The notes: a model not told the origin generated them from the sequence alone. A stretch of DNA of 64,000 nucleotides from Zoogloea sp041917255 (GCA_041917255.1 JAYRYA010000013.1:45254-109253); one strand, 5' to 3'; shown: positions 26,747-36,001, counted from the first letter of the stretch. A program made the numbers and translations.

Positions 26747-27237
26747 GCCGGCTCGGCCAGCAGCTTGTCGAGCAGGGCGTGGAGCTTGGGAAAATCCGGC
26801 GCGCCCAGGTATTTCTGGACCACCCGCCCCTGCTTGTCGATGAGGAAGGTGGTGGGCGTGAGGCGCACGCCATCAAAGCCCCGGGCAGCAGAACCGTCGG
26901 TATCGAGGGCGACCTTGAAGGGCAGGGCGTTCTTGGTGGCGTAATTTCGGACGTACTGGGGCGGATCGTAGTCCATCGCCACGGCAACGGTCTCGAAGCC
27001 CCGCGGGGCAAACCTGGTGTAGGTGTCGACCAGCTGCGGCATCTCGGCCACGCAGGTGGTGCAGGTGGTGGCCCAGAAGTTCACCAGCACCACCTTGCCG
27101 CGCAGGGCGGAGAGCGAGGTGGTCTGGCCGTCGAGGGTGGTGAAGCGCACGTCGGGGGTGGCGGGCGGGCTGCATCCGTCAAGGAAAGCAACGAGCAGCA
27201 CAGGGGCAACGAGGCGCGTGATAGCCTTGAGAAACAT
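26743..27237 (-). CDS. TlpA/ResA-type thioredoxin lipoprotein
   Basis: A 164-aa periplasmic thiol-disulfide protein. A lipoprotein signal ends in LDGC (Cys22), and the thioredoxin fold carries the active site CTTC in FWATTCTTCVAEMPQL, followed by the cis-proline segment LTPTTFLIDKQGRVV. Redox-active CxxC lipoproteins reduce cytochrome c apoproteins or copper-centre partners; the specific client is unknown. First gene of the four-gene ABC export operon and divergent from the DUF4197 gene. Confidence 0.85.
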   Translation of the reverse strand: MFLKAITRLVAPVLLVAFLDGCSPPATPDVRFTTLDGQTTSLSALRGKVVLVNFWATTCTTCVAEMPQLVDTYTRFAPRGFETVAVAMDYDPPQYVRNYATKNALPFKVALDTDGSAARGFDGVRLTPTTFLIDKQGRVVQKYLGAPDFPKLHALLDKLLAEPA

Positions 27238-27275
27238 CTTTTTATTACCGCGTTCGGCGTGAAGGAGGTTTTGCG

Positions 27276-27959
27276 ATGCGTGCGATTCTGAGAGCTTTGG
27301 TGCTGCTTGTCATCTGTTCCCAGGCCTGGGCGCTGAGCCTGGCCGACCTGACCGACAAGGATGCCTCGGGCGGCCTCAAGGAAGCCCTCGTCCAGGGTGC
27401 CGGCAAAGCCGTTGGACAACTCGGCGCCGACGGCGGTTTCCTCAACAACCCCAAGGTGAAGATCGGCCTGCCCGACAGCCTCGCCCCGCTTGAAACCGGC
27501 CTGCGCGCCATGGGCCGTGGCAAGGATCTGGACGCGCTGATCGCCAACATGAACCGCGCTGCCGAACAGGCGGTGCCCAAGGCCAAGTCGCTGCTGGTGG
27601 ATGCGGTGAAGAAGATGAGCGTCGAGGATGCCAAGAAGATCCTCTCGGGCGGCGACGACGCAGCCACCCAGTATTTCCGCGAGAAGACCTCCGCCCAGCT
27701 CACCGAATCCTTCCTGCCCACGGTACGTGAAACCACCAGCAAGCTGGCCCTGGCCGAGAAGTACAACAAGCTCGCCAGCAAGGCCGGCGCCTTTGGTCTG
27801 GGCAATGGCGACGACCTGAAGATCGAGAACTACGTGACCCGCAAGGCGCTGGACGGCCTCTACCTGATGATCGCCGAAGAAGAGAAGGCCATCCGCAAGG
27901 ATCCCGTCGGCGCCGCCGGCAACCTGGCCAAGAAGGCCTTCGGCGCGCTCGGCCAGTAA
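27276..27959 (+). CDS. DUF4197 family exported protein
   Basis: A 227-aa protein with a signal peptide (about 1-19, ICSQAWA-LSL) and a DUF4197 body: GLKEALVQGAGKAVGQLGADGGFLNN, IGLPDSLAPLETGLRAMG, AVKKMSVEDAKKILSGGDDAATQYFREKT and a C-terminal YVTRKALDGLYLMIAEEEKAIRKDP. The family is common in proteobacteria and bacteroidetes, probably periplasmic, with no known activity. It is 12 nt upstream of pxpB; co-transcription may be incidental. Confidence 0.85.
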   Translation: MRAILRALVLLVICSQAWALSLADLTDKDASGGLKEALVQGAGKAVGQLGADGGFLNNPKVKIGLPDSLAPLETGLRAMGRGKDLDALIANMNRAAEQAVPKAKSLLVDAVKKMSVEDAKKILSGGDDAATQYFREKTSAQLTESFLPTVRETTSKLALAEKYNKLASKAGAFGLGNGDDLKIENYVTRKALDGLYLMIAEEEKAIRKDPVGAAGNLAKKAFGALGQ

Positions 27960-27971
27960 GCCGCCGGGGCC

Positions 27972-28667
27972 ATGCCCGACGCCGCGCCACCGTCGCCCGT
28001 CCGCCTGCTGCCGCTGGGCGACGCGGCGCTCACCGTCGAGTTCGGCACGGCCATCGCCGATCCGATCCACGCCCGGGTGCTGGGTTTTGCCAGCGCACTG
28101 CCAGCCTTGGCCGAGCGCCATCCGGGCATCGTCGAATGGGTGCCCACCTTCCGCTCGGTGACGATCCACGTCGACCCGGATCGGGTGGAGGTGGCGCAGC
28201 TCCAAGCCGACCTGCTGGCCCTGGCCGCCGAAGGCCGCGAGGCCACCGCCAGCGGCACCACCTGGACGCTGCCGGTGTGTTTCGACGCCGACTGCGGGCC
28301 GGATCTCGCCGACGTGGCCGCCGCCAGCGGGATGCGCCGGGAGGCGGTGATCGACCTCCTCTGCGCCACCGAATTCAAGGTTTACATGCTGGGCTTCCTG
28401 CCTGGCTTTCCTTACCTGGGCGGCCTGCCCGCGGCGCTCGAGATGCCGCGCCTCGCCACCCCGCGCCTCAAGGTGCCGGCCGGCTCGGCGGCCATCGCGG
28501 GGCGGATGGCGGCGGTTTATCCGTGGGACAGCCCCGGCGGCTGGCGCCTCGTCGGCCGCACCGCCACCCGCCTGTTCGACCCCGAGAACCCCGACCGCCC
28601 GGCCCTGCTGGCCGCGGGCGACCGGGTGCGCTGGCAGGCGGTAAGCCGGGCGGAGCTGGACGGATGA
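27972..28667 (+). CDS. pxpB: 5-oxoprolinase subunit PxpB
   Basis: A 231-aa KipI/PxpB-type protein. Conserved segments are LLPLGDAALTVEFG, the NxxGI-like RHPGIVEWVPTFRSVTIHVDPD, LCATEFKVYMLGFLPGFPYLGGLP and AAVYPWDSPGGWRLVGRT. PxpB, PxpC and PxpA together hydrolyse 5-oxoproline to glutamate with ATP. PxpB and PxpC form the phosphorylating subcomplex. Stop overlaps the pxpC start by 4 nt. Confidence 0.92.
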   Translation: MPDAAPPSPVRLLPLGDAALTVEFGTAIADPIHARVLGFASALPALAERHPGIVEWVPTFRSVTIHVDPDRVEVAQLQADLLALAAEGREATASGTTWTLPVCFDADCGPDLADVAAASGMRREAVIDLLCATEFKVYMLGFLPGFPYLGGLPAALEMPRLATPRLKVPAGSAAIAGRMAAVYPWDSPGGWRLVGRTATRLFDPENPDRPALLAAGDRVRWQAVSRAELDG

Positions 28668-29710
28668 CAGCGGCCCTCCACCTGGACCACCCCGGCCTCG
28701 GCGTGTCGATCCAGGACCGCGGCCGCTCGGGCCATCGCAGCATTGGCGTGCCGGTTTCCGGCGCCCTGGATCCGCTCTTCCTCGCCGCCGCCAACGCGCT
28801 GGCCGGCAATTCGCCAGACGCCGCGGGGCTGGAGGTGTTGCTCGCCGGGCCGCTGCTGCGTGCCACGGGCGGGCCCGTGCGCGTCGCGCTGGCCGGCGAA
28901 ATGGACGCCCGGCTCATCGACACTGCGGGCGAACGCCGGCCGGTGGCGGCGTGGTCCTCCGTCACGCTGCAACCCGGCGAGCGGCTGCAGGTGGGCAGCC
29001 CGCGGGGCGTAGGCTACCTGGCGGTGGCGGGTGGCATCCTCACCCTGCCCCAGCTGGGCAGCCGCGCCACCTACGCCCGCGCCGGGCTGGGCCTGCTGCC
29101 CCCGTCACTACCCTGCGCCGCCTTCACCGGCGACACCCCGGAATGGGCCGCCCCGACGCCACTCTCCCACCCCGACGGGCCGATCCGGGTGATCGCCGGG
29201 CCGCAGATCGATCACTTCGACGCCGACGTGCTCAACGCCTTCGCCAGCGAAAGCTTCACCCTCACCCCCGAGCGCGACCGGATGGGCCTGCGCCTCGCCG
29301 GGCCGCGGCTGGCGCACAACGCCCGCGGCGCCGACATCGTGTCGGACGGCGTCACCCCCGGCACGATCCAGGTGCCCGCCGACGGCCGCGCCATCGTGCT
29401 GCTGGCCGACTGCCAGACGGTGGGCGGCTATCCCAAGCTGGCGGTGGTGATCCGCGCGGATCTGCCGCGCCTCGCCCATCTGCAGCCGGGTGATGCGCTG
29501 CGCTTTCGTTTCGTGGATGCCACCGAAGCCGCCACCGCCCGCGCCGACACTGCCCGACGGCTGGCAGAATGGATCGCCGCGTTGCGCCCCATGGGCACGG
29601 CCGGCAGCGACAACGCCGCGCTCCTCATCGCCAACCTGGCCGGCGCGGCGGTGCGCGGCGACGAAGACGACATCCACCCCAGAGCCTTCAACGCGAGCCC
29701 CACCTCATGA
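28664..29710 (+). CDS. pxpC: 5-oxoprolinase subunit PxpC
   Basis: A 348-aa KipA-type protein of the biotin-dependent carboxyltransferase superfamily fold: LGVSIQDRGRSGHRSIGVPVSGALDP at the start, LLAGPLLRATGGPVRVALAGEMD, YLAVAGGI, and GPQIDHFDADVLNAF, DRMGLRLAGPRLAHNARGADIVSDGVTPGTIQVPADG. Works with PxpB. Both ends overlap neighbours by ATGA, showing a tightly coupled pxpBCA operon. Confidence 0.92.
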   Translation: MTAALHLDHPGLGVSIQDRGRSGHRSIGVPVSGALDPLFLAAANALAGNSPDAAGLEVLLAGPLLRATGGPVRVALAGEMDARLIDTAGERRPVAAWSSVTLQPGERLQVGSPRGVGYLAVAGGILTLPQLGSRATYARAGLGLLPPSLPCAAFTGDTPEWAAPTPLSHPDGPIRVIAGPQIDHFDADVLNAFASESFTLTPERDRMGLRLAGPRLAHNARGADIVSDGVTPGTIQVPADGRAIVLLADCQTVGGYPKLAVVIRADLPRLAHLQPGDALRFRFVDATEAATARADTARRLAEWIAALRPMGTAGSDNAALLIANLAGAAVRGDEDDIHPRAFNASPTS

Positions 29711-30465
29711 CCCGCAACCTCAACCTCAACGCCGACCTCGGCGAGAGCTTCGGCGCCTGGACGACGGGCAGCGACGCCGAGCTGCTCGCGATCATCGACA
29801 GCGCCAACATCGCCTGTGGCTTTCATGCCGGCGATCCGCTGGTGATGCGCCGCACCCTGCAGCTGGCCAAGGCCGCCGGCACGGGCATCGGCGCCCATGT
29901 GGCCTTTCCCGATCTGCAAGGCTTCGGACGGCGGCCCATGACGATACCGCACACCGAGCTAGAGGCCATCATCTTGTATCAGATTGCCGCCCTCGACGGC
30001 ATGGCCCGCACCGAAGGGCTGACCCTGCGCCACGTGAAGCCCCATGGCGCCCTGTCGAACATGGCCTGCGCCGACGCAGCGCTGGCGGGCACCGTCGCCA
30101 AGGCCATCAAGGCCTACAACCCGGCGCTGATCCTCCTCGCGCCCGCACTCTCGGAGCTCTACAAGGCGGGCGAGGCCGCCGGCCTGCCGGTGGTGGCCGA
30201 AATCTTTGCCGACCGCGCCTATCTGGACGACGGCAACCTGGTGCCCCGCAGCCGCCCCGACGCGATGATCCACGGCGCCGCGGCGTCCCTCGCCCACGTG
30301 TCGGCCATGCTCGATGAACAGGCGCTCATCACCGTGAGCGGCAAACGCCTGCCCACGCCCATCAGCTCGATCTGCGTGCACGGCGATGGCCCTGACGCGG
30401 TGACCACCGCCCGCCACCTGCGCGATGAGCTCGTCCGCCGCGGCTACCGGCCGACGCCCCTGTAG
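29707..30465 (+). CDS. pxpA: 5-oxoprolinase subunit PxpA (LamB/YcsF family)
   Basis: A 252-aa LamB/YcsF protein: NLNADLGESFGAWTTGSDAELLAIIDSANIACGFHAGDP, the metal-site-like GIGAHVAFPDLQGFGRR, HVKPHGALSN, and CVHGDGPDAVTTARHLRDEL at the C-terminus. This is the subunit that cleaves the activated 5-oxoproline ring. Starts inside the pxpC stop. Glutamate produced here could feed the two glutamate dehydrogenases encoded in the window, but that is pathway inference. Confidence 0.92.
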   Translation: MTRNLNLNADLGESFGAWTTGSDAELLAIIDSANIACGFHAGDPLVMRRTLQLAKAAGTGIGAHVAFPDLQGFGRRPMTIPHTELEAIILYQIAALDGMARTEGLTLRHVKPHGALSNMACADAALAGTVAKAIKAYNPALILLAPALSELYKAGEAAGLPVVAEIFADRAYLDDGNLVPRSRPDAMIHGAAASLAHVSAMLDEQALITVSGKRLPTPISSICVHGDGPDAVTTARHLRDELVRRGYRPTPL

Positions 30466-30494
30466 CGACGACCGGCGACGGGGCGTCTCAAGGA

Positions 30495-30941
30495 TCAACC
30501 TGCCTTTCGCGGAAGGCGCACCCACAGGCCGATCAACATGCCCGCCACCAGCGGCAGGGCGGTCAGCGTGCCGGCCCCGACCGCCACCACGGCCGGGCCG
30601 GGACAGTAGCCCGCCAGCCCCCAGCCGATCCCGAACAGCGCGCTGCCCACCAGCAGCCGACGATCCACGGGCTGATGGCCCGAGGCATGGAAAGGCTCGC
30701 CGGATGCGCTGCGCCCCGCGCGTCGGCCGACGATCAGGCCAAGGCGGGCAACGCCGATTCCGCCCACCATCACCAGCGCGAGGGACGGATCCCAGGCCCC
30801 AGCCAGATCGAGAAAGCCCAGCACCTTGGCCGGGTTGCTCATGCCGGCCACAATGAGGCCAAGACCGAACAGCAGCCCGGCGACGAGCGCGCCCGCCAGC
30901 GGGACCAGCGCATTACGGCCCGATGCCGCGGGGGCGCTCAC
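30495..30941 (-). CDS. DUF6691/YeeE-YedE C-half membrane protein
   Basis: A 148-aa membrane protein with four hydrophobic segments: VPLAGALVAGLLFGLGLIVAGMSNPAKVLGFLD, PSLALVMVGGIGVARLGL, LLVGSALFGIGWGLAGYCPGPAV, LPLVAGMLIGLWV. The GMSNPAKVLGFLD and GWGLAGYCPGPA motifs with the conserved Cys are those of thiosulfate/sulfur-compound transporters of the YeeE/YedE type. The GTG start overlaps the stop of its partner gene by 4 nt. The two halves together correspond to one full YeeE-like transporter. Confidence 0.85.
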   Translation of the reverse strand: MSAPAASGRNALVPLAGALVAGLLFGLGLIVAGMSNPAKVLGFLDLAGAWDPSLALVMVGGIGVARLGLIVGRRAGRSASGEPFHASGHQPVDRRLLVGSALFGIGWGLAGYCPGPAVVAVGAGTLTALPLVAGMLIGLWVRLPRKAG

Positions 30942-31387
30942 AACCCACCCCCAAGCAGATGCCGGGAAACGAACACCACCGCAAAGGCCGTGCCCATGAA
31001 CACAGCCACCGCCGCCAGCGAACGCGCTGAAAGCCGGGCGAGCCCGCACACGCCGTGACCGCTGGTGCAGCCGTTGGCCAGCCGCGTGCCGACGCCGACC
31101 AGCAGCCCGGCCACGAACAGCAGACGCATCTCCGCGCCGCCGCCGGCCGCGGCAAACTCGCCGAAGCCGGGCGCAAGCCACCCCAGCACCACCGGCGCCG
31201 CCAACAGGCCGGCCACGAACGCCAGCCGCCAGCCCCGGTCGCCGGGCCGCCGGAGCAACCCGCCGAGAATCCCGCTGATGCCCGCCACGCGGCCGTTGAC
31301 CAACCAAAGCAGGCTGGCCGCCAGGCCAATCAGCGCACCGCCGGCAAGGGCGCTACCCGGCGTGAAAGCCGTCCACGCGATGCTCAT
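30938..31387 (-). CDS. YeeE/YedE family protein, N-half
   Basis: A 149-aa membrane protein with about four helices and the conserved motifs GRVAGISGILGGL and GTRLANGCTSGHGVCGLARLS, whose cysteine is thought to handle sulfur substrates in YeeE-type channels. It pairs with the downstream DUF6691 gene. Sulfur-compound import (thiosulfate or sulfide-derived) is the family-level expectation; regulation is not evident. It is 16 nt downstream of the FadL-type porin gene on the same strand. Confidence 0.85.
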   Translation of the reverse strand: MSIAWTAFTPGSALAGGALIGLAASLLWLVNGRVAGISGILGGLLRRPGDRGWRLAFVAGLLAAPVVLGWLAPGFGEFAAAGGGAEMRLLFVAGLLVGVGTRLANGCTSGHGVCGLARLSARSLAAVAVFMGTAFAVVFVSRHLLGGGL

Positions 31388-31403
31388 TCAAATCTCCATT
31401 GAC

Positions 31404-32660
31404 CTACAGCGTCCATGAGTAGCCCACCGTCAGCACATCTTCTCGCAGGTGGTTGCTGGCCTCGCCGCCGCCGAAGCTGGCCGGAATCGACCCGTCCCCC
31501 GACACCGTGACTTTTGGCGCCCGGGTGTAGGCTGCGCTCAGTTCGCCCCCGCCCAGCCGGTAGCTGGCGCCCACGCTGTAATGGTTGCGCACCACGCCCG
31601 GCGCCAGGATGTTGATGAAGGTCTGGCTGGACGGCACCGGCTGCTGCGCCCGGCTTACCCCGGCGCGCACAGTCAGGCGCTCATCCACCGCATAAGTGGC
31701 TCCCAGCTTGACCACCGAGATGTCGTTCCAGCCGAATCCCGCGCCATTGTCGGCACCCAGCTGGCCGCCGCTGAACAGCACCGACAGCGGGTTGCCCACC
31801 GATCTGACGCTGCTGTACTCGATGCGCTGCCAGTCGGCCGCCAGGGTCAGGGCCGGCGAGGCCTGCCAGGCGACACCCACGCCGTAGGAGGCCGGAATAT
31901 CGAAACCGCCCTGGCCTTCGAACAAACCCTTGTAGCGATCAAACTCGCTCATCTGGATGCGTGAAGACCAGCTCGCGCCCAGTCGCACCCCTGGTAACAC
32001 CTCGCCAATCCAGCCCAGCTTGAGGCCCCAGCCGGTGGCGCTGTCGTGGCCCCGGTCGGTCACCGAGCCCGGCGCCGACGACACCGCGGCGTCATCGAAG
32101 GGCGACAGGCCCCGCGCGGCGAAGCGCTGGTAGGCGAAGGTCACTGCGGCACCAACGGCGTGCCCCGGCGCCGGCCGGTAGGCCACCGACGGGGTGACGA
32201 AGAGCTGCGCCAGGTCGATGCCGGCCTTGCCGGTTCCACCGTAGGCCGCAAACGGGTTGCGGCCATAGTCGGTGTTCATCCCGCCATTGCCATACACCGC
32301 CAGCCCCAGCGCCAGCTCGGGCGACATCTGCCGCGCGTAGCCCAGGCCGGGGATCACGAAGTTGCGCTTGCCGTTGGCCGAATAATCGCCGTCGGCGCCG
32401 TAGGCGTTGCCGTGGATCGAGGCGCCCCGGTCGGGGCGGAACAGCGACGCGTCCACATCCAGCCGATTGCCCACATAAGCCGTGCCGGCCGGGTTGGTCG
32501 CCGCGGCCAGACCGTCCTGGGGCAAGGCGATACCGACGCCAGCCACGCCCTGGCTACGCACCCCGTAACCGTGGGAGAAGTATCCATTGGTGGCTGAAGC
32601 CGCGATGGGCCAGCCCACGACGGCGATACTGGCGAGCACCGCTCGCGTTCCGAGTTTCAT
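31404..32660 (-). CDS. OmpP1/FadL-family outer membrane transport protein
   Basis: A 418-aa outer membrane beta-barrel with signal peptide (about 1-23, PIAASA-TNGYFSHGYG). The mature N-terminus TNGYFSHGYGVRSQGVAGVGIALPQDGLAAATNPAG is the FadL/TodX hatch segment. The C-terminus VLTVGYSWTL ends in an aromatic-rich strand. FadL-type channels take up hydrophobic compounds (fatty acids or aromatics). It is followed directly by the YeeE/YedE pair, which may share its transcript. Confidence 0.9.
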   Translation of the reverse strand: MKLGTRAVLASIAVVGWPIAASATNGYFSHGYGVRSQGVAGVGIALPQDGLAAATNPAGTAYVGNRLDVDASLFRPDRGASIHGNAYGADGDYSANGKRNFVIPGLGYARQMSPELALGLAVYGNGGMNTDYGRNPFAAYGGTGKAGIDLAQLFVTPSVAYRPAPGHAVGAAVTFAYQRFAARGLSPFDDAAVSSAPGSVTDRGHDSATGWGLKLGWIGEVLPGVRLGASWSSRIQMSEFDRYKGLFEGQGGFDIPASYGVGVAWQASPALTLAADWQRIEYSSVRSVGNPLSVLFSGGQLGADNGAGFGWNDISVVKLGATYAVDERLTVRAGVSRAQQPVPSSQTFINILAPGVVRNHYSVGASYRLGGGELSAAYTRAPKVTVSGDGSIPASFGGGEASNHLREDVLTVGYSWTL

Positions 32661-32922
32661 GGCAGATTTTTTCCTGTCCGAAGCAATGTTGGAGATCCGA
32701 AGGCGGGCGCACCAACACCGCGCCCTTGAGGCAGACCTTACCGGTGCGCCTCTGCCGGATGAACCAAAAAAACCTCAGATGTTTTGCAAGAATTCCGTTA
32801 AACGTGATCTGGCGCCGCCTTCCGACGCAGCGGCATGCCAGACTGATGAAACCTTCGACGCCGCGCGCAACCCAAGCACACAACAGCGAGCGGCTCGACC
32901 AACCCGCAGGAGATCCACAACC

Positions 32923-34209
32923 ATGGACAATGTTTCCCACATCCCGTCATACCTGTCGGCCGAGCACCTGGGGCCCTGGGAAACCTATCTGGTGCAGATC
33001 GATCGGGTCGAGCCCCATCTGGCGCCAGCGCTGCGCCCCCTCGCGCCGCTCCTGACCCGCCCGAAGCGGGCGCTGATCGTAGACGTTCCGATCCGCCTCG
33101 ACAATGGGGAGATCAGCCATTTCGAGGGCTATCGGGTCCAGCACAACCTCTCCCGCGGGCCAGGCAAGGGCGGCATCCGCTACCACCCGGACGTGACGCT
33201 GGCCGAGGTGATGGCGCTGTCGGCGTGGATGACGGTGAAGAACGCAGTGGTGAACGTGCCCTTTGGCGGGGCCAAGGGCGGTGTGCGGGTCGATCCCAAG
33301 ACGCTCTCGCTGCCCGAGCTGGAGCGCCTCACCCGTCGCTACGCGAGCGAGATCAACATCCTCATCGGGCAGGACAAGGACATTCCCGCGCCGGACATCA
33401 ACACCAACGAGCAGGTGATGGCGTGGATCATGGACACCTTCTCGATGAACGAGGGCAAGACGGCGATGGGCGTCGTCACCGGCAAACCCGTGAGCCTGGG
33501 CGGCAGCCTGGGGCGCAAGGATGCAACCGGGCGCGGCGTTTTCGTCACCACGGTCGAGGCCGCCCGGCGGATCGGAATGGACATCGCCGGTGCGCGGGTC
33601 GCGGTACAGGGCTTTGGCAACGTGGGTGAAGCCGCCGCCCGGCTTTTTGCCGACGCCGGTGCCAAGGTGGTCGCCGTGCAGGACTCCACCGGCTCGATCC
33701 ACAATCCGGCGGGGCTGGATGTCCGCGCGGTCAAGGCCTGGCACCTCAGCCACCACGTGCTGGCGGGCGCGCCGGGCAGCGAGCCCATCGAAAACGCCGA
33801 CTTCTGGGGCTTGGACGCCGACATCCTGGTGGTGGCCGCGATGGAGAACCAGATCACCGCCGCCAACGCCGGCTGCATCCGGGCCCGCATCATCACCGAA
33901 GGGGCCAATGGCCCGACCAGCCCGGAGGCCGACCTGATCCTCCAGGACAAGGGCGTGACGATCATCCCTGACGTACTGGCCAACGCTGGCGGGGTGACGG
34001 TGAGCTACTTCGAATGGGTGCAGGACATCAGCGCGTTTTTCTGGACCGAGGAGGAAATCAACGCCCGCCTCGACCGGATCATGCGCGAGGCCTTCTCCGC
34101 AGTATGGGACGCCGCCGGAGCCAAGGGGATTTCGCTGCGCACCGCGGCCTTCGTGCTCGGCTGTGAGCGCGTGCTGACCGCCCACCAGGTGCGCGGGCTG
34201 TACCCCTGA
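32923..34209 (+). CDS. Glu/Leu/Phe/Val dehydrogenase (NAD-type glutamate dehydrogenase)
   Basis: A 428-aa hexameric-type amino acid dehydrogenase: N-terminal domain with GPGKGGIRYHPDV, PFGGAKGGVRVDPK (catalytic lysine region) and DIPAPDINTNEQVMAW; NAD-binding domain with GFGNVGEAAARLFADAGAKVVAV; and EGANGPTSPEAD. The length and sequence style are those of catabolic NAD-dependent GDH (RocG/GudB-like). ATG 32923 has GCAGGAG upstream. A second, divergent GDH lies at 59877-61220. The 262-bp leader region 32661-32922 holds no gene. Confidence 0.88.
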   Translation: MDNVSHIPSYLSAEHLGPWETYLVQIDRVEPHLAPALRPLAPLLTRPKRALIVDVPIRLDNGEISHFEGYRVQHNLSRGPGKGGIRYHPDVTLAEVMALSAWMTVKNAVVNVPFGGAKGGVRVDPKTLSLPELERLTRRYASEINILIGQDKDIPAPDINTNEQVMAWIMDTFSMNEGKTAMGVVTGKPVSLGGSLGRKDATGRGVFVTTVEAARRIGMDIAGARVAVQGFGNVGEAAARLFADAGAKVVAVQDSTGSIHNPAGLDVRAVKAWHLSHHVLAGAPGSEPIENADFWGLDADILVVAAMENQITAANAGCIRARIITEGANGPTSPEADLILQDKGVTIIPDVLANAGGVTVSYFEWVQDISAFFWTEEEINARLDRIMREAFSAVWDAAGAKGISLRTAAFVLGCERVLTAHQVRGLYP

Positions 34210-34221
34210 GCGGGGTGAGGA

Positions 34222-34791
34222 TCAGCGGGTTTCGAGCTTCTTGAGGCGCTTTTCGAGGCGGGCGAGATCGTCGCGCAGCGCGGCGGTGTCGCCCGCCAAG
34301 TCTTCGAGGGCGACTTTTTTGACCACCAGCGGCTGCTCCTCGCCAAAGTATTCGACGAGGTTCTCGACCACGTTGAGGGCGGTCTTGCGGTGCCAGGCCG
34401 CCACCTCGCGGGCGGTGTTCACCGCCCGGTGGGCAACGATGTCGCCGACCAGCCGGGACAGTGCCTCCTCACCATCCCAGCGCAGCTGACGCAGCACGAA
34501 ACCGAGGGCGTCGGCGAAGTCGGCATTGCCGCTGATGCGGATGTCGGCCATCAGCGCGTCAGTGCCGCCGACGGCCTTGGGCAGCGAGGCGAGCGGCAGT
34601 TCGAGGGTCACGTCGGGCTCGGGTGTGGCGGATTCGGTGAAGCAGCCGGCGCCGTCGATGCCCAGGCTGAGGGCAAACGGGCTGATCTGAAACACCGCCG
34701 TGCGGCCGGCAAAGGGTGCCAGCCGCTCCCGCGCCCAGGGCGCGTCGGCGAGCAGGTGGTTGAGGCCGGCGATGGCGGGCGAAGCAAACAT
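34222..34791 (-). CDS. ubiJ: Ubiquinone biosynthesis accessory factor UbiJ
   Basis: A 189-aa protein with an SCP2-like lipid-binding domain (about 10-115: NHLLADAPWARERLAPFAGRTAVFQISPFALSLGIDGAG, LPLASLPKAVGG) and a C-terminal helical/coiled-coil tail (ALRDDLARLEKRLKKLETR). UbiJ organises the cytosolic Ubi enzyme complex and holds hydrophobic intermediates. Gene order ubiE-ubiJ is conserved in proteobacteria and is seen here (ubiE stop 23 nt upstream of this start); ubiB is not visible next to it. Confidence 0.88.
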   Translation of the reverse strand: MFASPAIAGLNHLLADAPWARERLAPFAGRTAVFQISPFALSLGIDGAGCFTESATPEPDVTLELPLASLPKAVGGTDALMADIRISGNADFADALGFVLRQLRWDGEEALSRLVGDIVAHRAVNTAREVAAWHRKTALNVVENLVEYFGEEQPLVVKKVALEDLAGDTAALRDDLARLEKRLKKLETR

Positions 34792-34814
34792 CTCGTGTCC
34801 TGCCGTGAGAGGGC

Positions 34815-35552
34815 TCAGAGCTTGTAGCCGCGGTGCAGGGCCACGACACCGGCGGTCATGTTGAAGAATTCGACGCGGGCGAGGCCTGCGTCTTCCATCA
34901 GCGTCTTGAGGGATTCCTGATCCGGGTGCATGCGGATGCTCTCGGCGAGGTAGCGGTAGCTGTCGGCGTCGTTGGCGACCTTCTCGCCCATCAGCGGCAG
35001 CAGCTTGAACGAATAGAAGTCGTAAGCCGGGGCGAGGGGCTTCCAGACCTTGGAGAACTCCAGCACCAGCAGCCGACCGCCCGGCTTGAGGACGCGGCGC
35101 ATCTCGGCGATGGCGGCATCCTTGTGGGTCATGTTGCGCAGGCCGAAGGCGACCGTGACGCAATCGAAGTGGTTGTCGGGGAAAGGCAGCTTTTCGGCGT
35201 CGCACTGGGCCACGGGCAGCAGGAAGCCCTTGTCCACCACCCGGTCACGGCCGACCGAGAGCATCGCGTGGTTGATGTCGGTGAGCCACACCTGGCCGGT
35301 GGGGCCGACCTTTTTGGCGAAGGCGAGGGACAGGTCGGCGGTGCCACCGGCCACGTCGAGCACACGGTCACCGGTACGCACGCCGGCGATCTGCACGGTG
35401 AAGGCTTTCCAGAGGCGGTGCAGGCCAAAGGACATGAGGTCGTTCATCACGTCGTAGCTGCTGGCGACGGACGAAAACACGCCGCGGACCTTGCTCGCCT
35501 TTTCGGATTCGGCCACTTGCTGGAAGCCGAAGTGGGTGGTCTTGTCGTTCAT
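34815..35552 (-). CDS. ubiE: Ubiquinone/menaquinone methyltransferase UbiE
   Basis: A 245-aa class I SAM methyltransferase: KVRGVFSSVASSYDVMNDLMSFGLHRLWK (UbiE signature), motif I VLDVAGGTADLSLAFAK, and FGLRNMTHKDAAIAEMRRVLKPGGRLLVLEFSK. It C-methylates 2-polyprenyl-6-methoxy-benzoquinol in ubiquinone synthesis. ATG at 35552; lies 23 nt after the DUF971 gene, so ubiE-ubiJ and DUF971 are likely one transcript. Confidence 0.95.
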   Translation of the reverse strand: MNDKTTHFGFQQVAESEKASKVRGVFSSVASSYDVMNDLMSFGLHRLWKAFTVQIAGVRTGDRVLDVAGGTADLSLAFAKKVGPTGQVWLTDINHAMLSVGRDRVVDKGFLLPVAQCDAEKLPFPDNHFDCVTVAFGLRNMTHKDAAIAEMRRVLKPGGRLLVLEFSKVWKPLAPAYDFYSFKLLPLMGEKVANDADSYRYLAESIRMHPDQESLKTLMEDAGLARVEFFNMTAGVVALHRGYKL

Positions 35553-35575
35553 GATCGGGATCGGGAATCGGTTGG

Positions 35576-36001
35576 TCAGTGGTGGTGGCCGCAGCCACCG
35601 GCCTTGGGCGCGGGGGCCGGCACGGCAGCCGGGTCGCGGCTGCCGCCTTCGGTTTCGAGGCGCAGCAGGTAGGTCTGCCACAGCTCGTCGCGGCGCTCGC
35701 CCAGGTCGTAGAGGTAATCCCACGAATAGAGGCCGCTGTCGTGGCCGTCGGAGAACACCGGGCGGATCGCGTAGTTGCCCACCGGCTCGACGCGCTGGAT
35801 CTCGACATCGCGCTTGCCCAGCTGCAGGACTTCCTGGCCGGGGCCGTGACCGCGCACCTCGGCGGAAGGCGAGTACACGCGCAGGAATTCGTAACTCAGC
35901 TCGAAGCGCTTGCCGTCGTCGAAGGCGACTTCCATGATGCGCGAACGCTGGTGGAGCTTGATCTCGGTGGGAAGCGGATCGTCCTTGTGCAGGCCGGCCA
36001 T
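35576..36001 (-). CDS. DUF971 family protein
   Basis: A 141-aa protein with the gamma-butyrobetaine hydroxylase N-terminal-like (DUF971) domain: PTEIKLHQRSRIMEVAFDDGKRFELSYEFLRVYSPSAEVRGHG ... VGNYAIRPVFSDGHDSGLYSWDYLYDLG. It ends GGCGHHH, a cysteine/histidine tail that may bind metal. ATG 36001 is preferred over 36016 because GGAG lies 8-11 nt upstream. The family is often beside ubiE or iron-sulfur genes; function unsettled. Confidence 0.85.
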   Translation of the reverse strand: MAGLHKDDPLPTEIKLHQRSRIMEVAFDDGKRFELSYEFLRVYSPSAEVRGHGPGQEVLQLGKRDVEIQRVEPVGNYAIRPVFSDGHDSGLYSWDYLYDLGERRDELWQTYLLRLETEGGSRDPAAVPAPAPKAGGCGHHH